This document shows positions 33,775 to 42,700 of a DNA stretch of 64,000 nucleotides, piece by piece. Under the pieces are notes generated by a model, which saw nothing but the letters and a program-made list of their open reading frames with translations, did not search any database and was not told where the DNA came from. The position numbers and the translations under genes were made by a program. Each line of letters begins with the position of its first letter. Position 1 is the first letter of the stretch. Location: positions 229,587 through 293,586 of the forward strand of contig KV419436.1 in NCBI GenBank assembly GCA_001630475.1, in the 5' to 3' direction. This DNA is from Sistotremastrum niveocremeum HHB9708 (lineage: Eukaryota; Basidiomycota; Agaricomycetes; Sistotremastrales; Sistotremastraceae).

Positions 33775-36700
33775 TCAGTCTTGGTTATTTAGTCCTTCCT
33801 CTATTTCTTGATCTTCTTGGACATGTTCCTGATCCAGAGTCTCTGTTGTTCCCCACGTGTTCCTGAATGTGTTGATTCTGGTTTGCCAAGTCTCGGCATG
33901 AATGGGATCAGCATCCCTCGCGTGTTGGAGGTAGCTGTTCACGGCATGCCAAGCGCTGTTCAAGGCACCTTCAACCCACCTTCGGTTGTCGCCGACCATC
34001 AATGAGTATTCCGATTGAACGAAAATGATTGAATACTCACCCATGATATGCACTACATGCTTCTCCCGCAAAGTAGAGCTTGTTGTGAGCTGCGGACATC
34101 CTCATCTTAGGAAAGATAGGATCGGAATATTGACCCGGTCCGAAGAAAGCAAATGCTCCTGATAAATTTGTTGAATATTCGAACTCATTCCCTGAGGTTG
34201 CAGGGGGAGTTATTGGGACTCTCGGAGCTCAGCTGCGCTATGCCACTGGATTGAGCGGAGTCTCAACTTTCGCAATCGACTGTATAGATAGTTTAGCGGA
34301 GTTTAGACTGAACCTCAGTGTTGTACACAATCACTGAGGTCAGTATTCGTCTTACATAGTTTCATTCTTTTGCTGATGATCTGTGTAGCTATATTTCGCA
34401 CAGGTAGCATTACTCAATATATACAGTGTTGTACACAATCACTGAGCTATATTTCGCACAGGTTATGAGCCCTGCGCTCGAAAATTGATAGTTCAAATTC
34501 CCTCACTCATTTTCCTTCAACTTGACATCGATCAGCAAATGATTACTCTATTCCACCAGCTCTCTTCGTACTCATTATGAAGAAAAGCCGAAACAAGTAC
34601 GCATCGTATAGACGACGAAGGGGACGAGAAAAACAAAAGGAACAAGAGAGAGAGATGGAATGGAGTGTTTGGGAGCTGAGGACGGAAGCTATCAGTGCTG
34701 GTATTGACCAACAAGAGTGTGGCAACAAAATGACTGAGCCTCCGAGGAGCATCCCAATGTCTACTCCCAAGCCGCCAAACACTTACTCGTACCCTATTCA
34801 CCAACCCATTGAGTTCGTCAACTCAGTAACCACCTCAGCTTCCGCCACAGTCCACACAGCTTTTGATCACGTTCCCCGAGCATATCAGACCGGTTTTTCT
34901 GCGCACCAACTCAACGGTTTTGTGATTGACTCTGGTGCCACTCGCCATATCACAGATAATATCAACGACTTCATCTCGATTGCGCCGACAGACATATTAA
35001 TCAAAGGGCTGGGCGATCATGGCGAACGTGCTATTGGCATAGGGACCATCCGAATCAAATGGATCGACACTGGCAGAATCACTGAACTCACCGACGTGCT
35101 CTATGCACCAAAAGGACATGTGAGACTCATCTCAAAATCCCAACTTGATGCGTTGGGATGGTCCTCGAGATCAAGATCTGGCATAGAGAAATGGTTTAAT
35201 TCAGACAATCGGTTCATTGGGACTTCCCACTGTCGAAATGGCATGTGGCCTATCAATGCCACAATAGAAAAACCATATGCTCAAGCCCAAATCGTGTCTG
35301 CAGCCGGATCTGCAAAGGCAGATATTGATCTTTGGCATCGCCGATGTGGACACCCTGGTATAAGCCTGATAATCTCGATGATAAAGAACCAGATCGTTGA
35401 AGGAATGGATGCTGACCTCGATTCACCCTTTCCTATTTGTGGCCCATGCATCAAAGGGAAGCATGAACGCATTCCTTTCCCTGCCTCCAACAATCGTTCC
35501 AAAATTCCCCTTGAACGTATTCATGCCGATCTATGTGGTCCATTCAGTATCACGTCTCGAGGGGGAGCCAAGTACTTCCTGGGCCTTACTGACGATTATA
35601 CCCGGATGTATTGGGTTTTCTTTCTTCATGACAAGACCGGAATACTGCAGATCCTGAAAGACTTTAAAGCCATTGCCGAAAACGAAGTCAGTGGAAAATG
35701 GAAACGATTTCGATCTGATAATGGCGGGGAATTCGTGAATCAGGAGCTCGAAAACTGGCTTACGTCGCAAGGCATCATCCACGAGACGACTGCGCCGTAT
35801 ACGCCGGAGCAAAACGGAGTGGCAGAGCGTGGGAACCGCACCATCATGGAACGGGTTCGGGCCATGCTCTACGCACGAAATGTCAGCCTATCGTTCTGGG
35901 CAGAGGCTGTTAATACTGTGCGCCAACAATCTAGTGTCCCAGTCACGCGTCACAGCACCTCTCATTGGGACACTAAAAAGTGTCCCGTCACGTGTCACAC
36001 CAATTTTTGGGACACTTTTTTTTTGAAACTCTAAATTTCGCTCCGCTGCCGCGGATTTTGCCAAAATTTGCTTCGGATAGTGTAGTGATATTGTAACGAC
36101 ACAACATGATACAGCAGTCTAATCAAAATCTTTATCTAACTGCATCTCAAAATCCTTAAACCGCCAATGGTCCTTCGGATCGTTCCTCTTTCGTTTAAGC
36201 CGTCCCAACGTCTGTGGTTGCATTTCCTCCACCGGCACTACTGGATCTTCCTCTGCTTCTGATACCTCTGCCTCCCCCTCTGACAATGCCTTCTCATCAT
36301 CATCCATCTCGAGAGCTGCACTAGCAACTAAGACGCCCTCGACTTCTTTGTACTTCTTGGGATCGATTGTGCCGGTCTTGAGTGCGTGCTTGACTACAGT
36401 CTCGAAGGGAATGTCAGTATCGTCAACAGGAGTGTGGGTGTCTTCATGAATCTCTTCGTTGTCTGTGATTCCGAAGTCTTCGGCAAGCGTGCCGACACCC
36501 TTGACAGGGACATGGACCTGGTTCTTGACAAGTTCCGAATAGAACTTGGGGTCATCGTTGTCGAGATTCCAAAGGGCATCACAAGCCGCTTTGCCTGTGA
36601 GAGTCTCGTAGGACAGATCCCACTGGTTGGCACGACAACGAGCCCACGCCTGAATAACGGTGAGTTATCTATTGATTTAAAACGCATGACACTTACTGGC

Positions 36701-39700
36701 TTGACGATTTCGGGCTTGTTCAGTTTCCGATGGGCTTCGTAGAGCCAGCGTGGCGTTCGATCACGGAGCGTACCGATTGACGAGGATGTGGTCATCTGGG
36801 AAGCAGGCTTGCCGTCCTCGTACTGCTCCGTAAGTTCATCGACGAGGTCCGCGTGGCACAAACGTTTGAGTAGATATTTGAAGAGGCGCTGAAGACCAAC
36901 ATCAGCCGGTTGGAAGACACCTGTACAGTTGCCAGGAACAAAAATAATGATGATATTGGGATATTTTTGTCGCATCCACGTAAGAAACTCTTGAGACCGA
37001 TGGACAGAGAAGACGTCGAGGAGTAAGAGCGCACGCTGGGTTTGTGGGTTTAGATTTTTCGTGGCAATGATGAGGGCGATTTCGACGACGATGATGGAAA
37101 TGATGAAGTCTTGCATGCAATGTTGATTTGTCCAATAGGTTTTTGTGCGGGACGGTATGAACCGATGGCCAGCGGAGATGCATTCGGCATATGATTCGCT
37201 CTTGTCGGAAGGGGTGGATCGGTCGGTGGTGCCAGTGTAGATGGCTTGGAATGGCAGGAGCTTTCCGGCAGCTGAGCTCGTGACGCAGACGGTGAAGGCC
37301 CGTTTTTCTTCCTTTCCGATGACATGGACCTGCTTAGAATTAATGGGAGCGTATGTCATATCACTCCCCTGTGAATAAACCACATTTGTTTGATCCATAT
37401 TGAATACCAACTCTGCGGGAATCTTGTATCGATCAATACAGTACGCCATACGAAAGAAAGCCTTCGTGCAGATATCTTCCCAGTCTTCGGGTTCCTTCTT
37501 GCTTGCCTTCGTAGCTTTGCGAGGAGACCAACCGAGATGCTTGCGGAGGAACGAGCGTACGTATTGCTCTGAACATCGAAACCTTCTCTTGCCAAATCGT
37601 GAGCCCGTTCTAATCTTGAAGACTTCGGGACAATCTTTGCGTAGATATGTGAGGAAGATGGCGCGGCAAGTGGATTCGGTGAGAGGGGTGCCGGCAGTTC
37701 GTAGTGCCTGCAGGTGGGCGATAATGCGCTCTTGAACTTTAGGATAACGTCCCTGGAGTGATAGTAGATGAGTATTATCAAATGTAGAGTGAACTGTGCT
37801 GATGCACGCACCAAGACCCCTTTACGACCACCGTGGCCTCCCGGTGTCTGTCCCTTGGCAGCTCGCCGGAGCACTGAATCTGTCCATCTCTTCGGTTCCA
37901 GGCCCTTAGGATCCACCTTAATCCATCGACGGATTTGACGAGAGTCAAGTTCTTTGAAAATTTCGTCCTTTTTGACCAGTTCTATTGCCATCTGGCGAGA
38001 ATCCAATTGGCACAGCCTTCCGACGGCTGAGATGTGTCGCCAGAGATGAGGAGCCTGCCAGTTGATTTGGGGTTTGCCTTTCCTTGTTGATTTGACTGGG
38101 GCACCGTCGTCCTGCTGATCATCGCCAGATGTACCGCCGGCATCAGAGTCGCTCGAGAATATAATTTTGGGAGGTCCTCGCGGTTTCCCGGGTGCCTCGG
38201 TCTGTCTCTTCTTCTGTTTGGCTTTTTCTTTCATCTGGGCTTTGACGGCTCTCGCAGGTCGCGTTTCGGTCACGTATGTATCGCGTTCGACATCAGGCTG
38301 CTCAAAATCAAAGATCGCCTGGCGCCTAATCAGCATCCGTGAACCCTTGTCAGCCGAACCGATCGACTTACCTCGGCCGGCTTGCGGATCTTTTTCCCAG
38401 TTGAGTCTCGCTTCCCTTGGGCCTGTTCGGCGGCATTTGCGCGGGCACGATGCTTCCGCTGGCGTTCGTTCTGCCCGGCCTTTTTCTTTTCGTATGCTTC
38501 GGCCTCACACAGCCTCAGTAACTCTTCCCTTGCCTCTGCCTGAGCCTCCCTCTCCTCCTTCCTCTCCATTGCCTCTCGCTTCGCCTTCTCCCTATGGGCC
38601 TCCTTTTCCTCCTCTTTGACCACAAAGGCCCAACGATCCATCGGCCCCGACATCCGCGCTTTCTTCAGCGACCTGCCATCACCATAGTCCATCACAAATT
38701 CCTTGGCGGGTCTCTCAGGCTCTTCCGTTCTGCGAGAGTTCCCCACGTTTGCCCCTTTCGATTTCTCGGACTTGGCTTCAACCGACAACGCATCCAACAC
38801 GTTCCCACTCGACATCTCCGATCCGACAACTGGATCTCCTTTCACATCACTCGTGTTCTCTGCAGCCGCGCCATCCTTCATCCTCTCCTCGTCTAAAAGC
38901 CGGTCATCACCCTCAAATCCTGTTTCACAGTCCCAAGTCGAAGAATCGTCGCCGAATTCGCTCGGGGGCACAGAGTTCGCCGCAGATGAAGTCTCGAGGT
39001 CCACGTCAGTTGTGAAGGGCTCTGGATCCGGTGAGTTTGTCCTCTCGTCATTGGAAAACACGGCGCTCATGTCATCTTCGATGGGATTGAAAACCTAGAA
39101 GCAATCAACATCCCACGCTATGAAGGCACAAGAATTGGAGGACGCACGTAAGTCGATTTGTTCCAATGCTGCACCACTTTCATAAACATTCTCACACGCA
39201 TGTGCCAGATGTCTTGTTGGGCGATCAGCGGCTGTGACGCATCCAGCCGATGCTGCAGGCTGTTCACGGCGAAAATACCACAAGAGTCGTCATCGTCCTG
39301 GGTGCCAGACGACATTCTTTGTCGTTTGATCGAGTGAAAACCGTGAAGCCCCAACCACCACTCGAAGGCTTCGAAGAGGATGAGGTGATTGGGATAGCGT
39401 TGGGAATCAGCGATGGAGAGAGTCGATTTTGGTATGTCAATTTCGAATGTGACCCAATGACTTTGATTCACGTTTGCGATTGATAGGATGTGGTCGTACT
39501 CCCTTGTCTCCAGTTGCGTGCCCACCTTCTTCAACCAATCCATCCCCTCCAATTTATAGTCGACTCGTTCACGTGCCTGAAAGGCCGACAGGACCGCCGT
39601 TGCAAAGAAGACACCTGGGAGATGTGTCAACAATCTGCGGCTGGGTGCCATGTCCTCTTCGGCGAGGCGCAGTTGTTGATCAATGTGGTCACTGGTGAGC

Positions 39701-42700
39701 CAATCCTTTGAGAGGTACGTTGCGAGATCATGAAAAGATCGGATTGCATTGAAACCCGCGGTTACAGTTGTCCAAGGAATGACATCGAGTTCGGTGAAGA
39801 CCTTTTCAACCTCTCGTCGCTTCTCAGGCCCCCGACCTCCTTCTTCCAACCACCTTTTACTCCGAATCCATCGTCCAACAACGGTTTCCATGATGTCTCG
39901 CCACGTCTCCCATAAGGTAAGCACCCACAGTGGATAGCAGGATGATGAGAAGTTCGAATGTGCAAAAACCAGCGACCTCGCGCCAGCCTTCATCGCGTCC
40001 GGAAGAGCTTTAGCAAGCAGTTTTATTGTTTTCATAGGTGGCATTCTCTCTTGATTAAGACCCTGCAGCTGACCCGCAGTGCTATCAGGTTCTTTACCGG
40101 AGAAGAACGAGTCGGTGGAAAGATGTTTCAAATTGGCGCTGGCCACGGGAAGAGGGCAAGGAAATTTGGTGATGAGCTGGTATAAGGAGAGGTCATTTGG
40201 GGGCAACAGGTGGTGAGCATATGCAGGTGGAATAGGAGGATCCTTGATTGTGGCCATGAGCGATGAGCTTGAGCACGGGTGCCGCGTTGAAATTTTATTT
40301 ATTACATTCACAATTAGCTTCCGCATGTATAGCAAACAGTTATGATTTATAGAATGAGGCACATGGTAATCGCTGTTGTGGCTAAGTGGGCTGTGCGTTA
40401 GTGATCAGATACCCAGGTCACGGGTTCGAATCTAGGGGCAAGTGCTTTTTGATAAAAAAAATCTTGGTGCCCGATGGGACACTTGAAAAATTTTGGGACA
40501 CTTTTTTTTGATGTCACAGTCACGGAAAATCTTGGGACAGTGGGACACTTGGTTCATTTTCGTCACATGTCACAGGCCCTGGGACACTTGTTTGTTGGCG
40601 CACAGTACAGCTACATATCTTCGTAACCGCATTCCTTCGCGTACGCTGAACGGGAGGACACCATATGAACTGTGGACTGGTACAAAGCCCGACGTTGGTC
40701 ACCTACGGGAATTTGGTGTCAGATGCTGGGTTCACATCCCCGATGAACTACGAAAGAAACTGGAACCGAAATCAGCGGAATGTATATTCCTTGGATACTA
40801 TGAACACTCAAAGGCTTACCGGTGCTATGATCCAAAATCCCAACGATATTATAAATCGCCTCATGTCATTTTCGACGAAACCTTGCATAAGATTGTTGAA
40901 GTGCCACTTCCTTCGTCTGCAGGGGGAGTTAAACTCCTGGAATCAGATTTCAATCAAGCATTGGACAATAGCGCACCTGATGCCGATGATGACTACGGTG
41001 CTGACGAATATGTCTTGAATCATCTACCTCCTGAGATCGTTGATCCTCCAAGGCTCGAAAATTTGGACGAAAGAGACGAACCAGCAAATGGAGCTACGGA
41101 GGACCAAGGTACCGGCGACGGTCCAGGAGCTGTTGCAGACGAAGAAAATCAGGCAAACGAACCTGAACCAGTGCCTAGAGCACCCAGACGGCGCAAGGAC
41201 TATGGGCCACCCTCTCGAAAATCCAGGAGAAATGAAGGCCTCGAGGCCGAACACTTCGTGCCACTGGAAGGAGCCCCAGTTTCTCAGCCCACCCAGGCGT
41301 CAGAATTAGATTCAGACAACGAATCAGAACTTTCGGACGTACCTTCAGGTGCTGGATATATGAATGATGATGACGAACATGCATTCAGAGTCGGTGAAAT
41401 CAAAGTATTGCCGTCGGGAATGGAGCCAAAATCATATCAGGAGGCAATCAACAGCGAAGATAAAGAGCACTGGATTGCTGCTATGAAGGCGGAACACGAA
41501 ACTTTGCAGGAATACGGCACTTGGCATATTGGCCCGCGTCGTCCTGGAGTGCAACTCGTTGGCTCGAAATGGGTGTTCCATATCAAACACGACAAGAAAG
41601 GTGCAATCCTGAAGTATAAAGCCAGACTTGTTGCCCAGGGTTTCTCGCAACGATTCGGTGAATCATACTTCGATGTCTTTGCCCCTGTTGGGCGATTCGA
41701 ATCGTTGAGAATGGTCATCAGTCTGGGAAAGAAACTTGGATGGGTCATTCGGCAAGCAGACGTCAAATCAGCATACCTTAATGGAGTTTTACAGGAGCAG
41801 ATTGACCTCAAACAACCGGAAGGTTTTACAGAAGGAAACCATGGAGATGTGTGCATTTTGCAGGCACCATTATATGGCCTCAAGCAGGCCGGACGAGCTT
41901 GGTATTTGTTCATCAACGAAATCTACAAAGATCTGGGTTTCGAGCGCATTCATGTGGACCATGCCGTATATGCTCGACGCACCGATACAGGCTGCAGCAT
42001 TGTCAATATGGCAGTCGATGACCTTGCTATGACTTCCAATTGCGATCCTGAAGCCGATAAACTGGAGAGAGAGCTCGGCGAAAGGCTCAAAATGGTTTTC
42101 GGTGGAGAACTACACTGGATACTTGGCATCGAAGCCGTTAATCAGCCAGATGGATCCTGCATCCTGACTCAGAGAGCGTACATTGATACTCTCCTTCGAC
42201 GATTTAACCTTGACGGTCTCGAAGTGAAACCAGTGGCCACTCCCCTTGACCCTTCTGTTGTCTTGGATTCCTCTATGTCCCCGGAGCTCAGTGATCACAA
42301 GACAATTGCTGAAATGCAGAAGGTACCTTATCGCGAGGCTATAGGAGCGATCAACTATGCTGTGCATGCCACTCGGCCGGATATCGCCCATGCAGCTCAG
42401 AAATTAGCCAGGTTCTGTTCTAACCCTGGCCCGGGACATTGGAACGCGGTCAAACGTGTTTTACGATATTTAAAAGGGACTAGGAACCATGGACTTCGCC
42501 TCGGAGGCACTAATTCTAATGAGCCACTCGCCATATATTCCGATGCCGACTGGGGTGAGGATCGTGATACTCGACGTTCCACTTCCGGCTACGCAGCATA
42601 TTGTTTTGGAAGTTTAGTCAGCTGGAGCTCAAAGCTACAGCAGACCGTCGCATTGTCCACACTTGAAGCAGAATACATGGCCGCATCACACGCACTGCAG

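Larger units (their letters stand above)
35916..40605 (-). mobile_element. Pogo-type TIR DNA transposon encoding a Ulp1-DDE transposase, 4,690 bp
   Basis: The left end reads CTGTGCGCCAACAATCTAGT and the right end, reverse-complemented, CTGTGCGCCAACAAACAAGT: 14 exact terminal bases, then a shared AGTGTCCCAG. Both sides are flanked by TA (35914-35915 and 40606-40607), the target duplication of Tc1/mariner/pogo transposons. Removing the element with one TA restores the copia pol frame (codons Asn-Thr-Ala), which confirms the borders. Subterminal regions carry repeated TGTCCC/GGGACA and GTCACGYGTCAC words, likely transposase-binding sites. The cargo is one long minus-strand gene (36119-40257). 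A tRNA-like A/B-box segment lies between that gene and the right end. Confidence 0.95.

Noticed and set aside
40374-40446. A functional tRNA gene
   Set aside because: The A and B boxes are good but the T and acceptor stems have several mismatches, so no cloverleaf forms.
41437-41916. 159-codon minus-strand frame inside copia pol
   Set aside because: Antisense to reverse transcriptase; no independent evidence.
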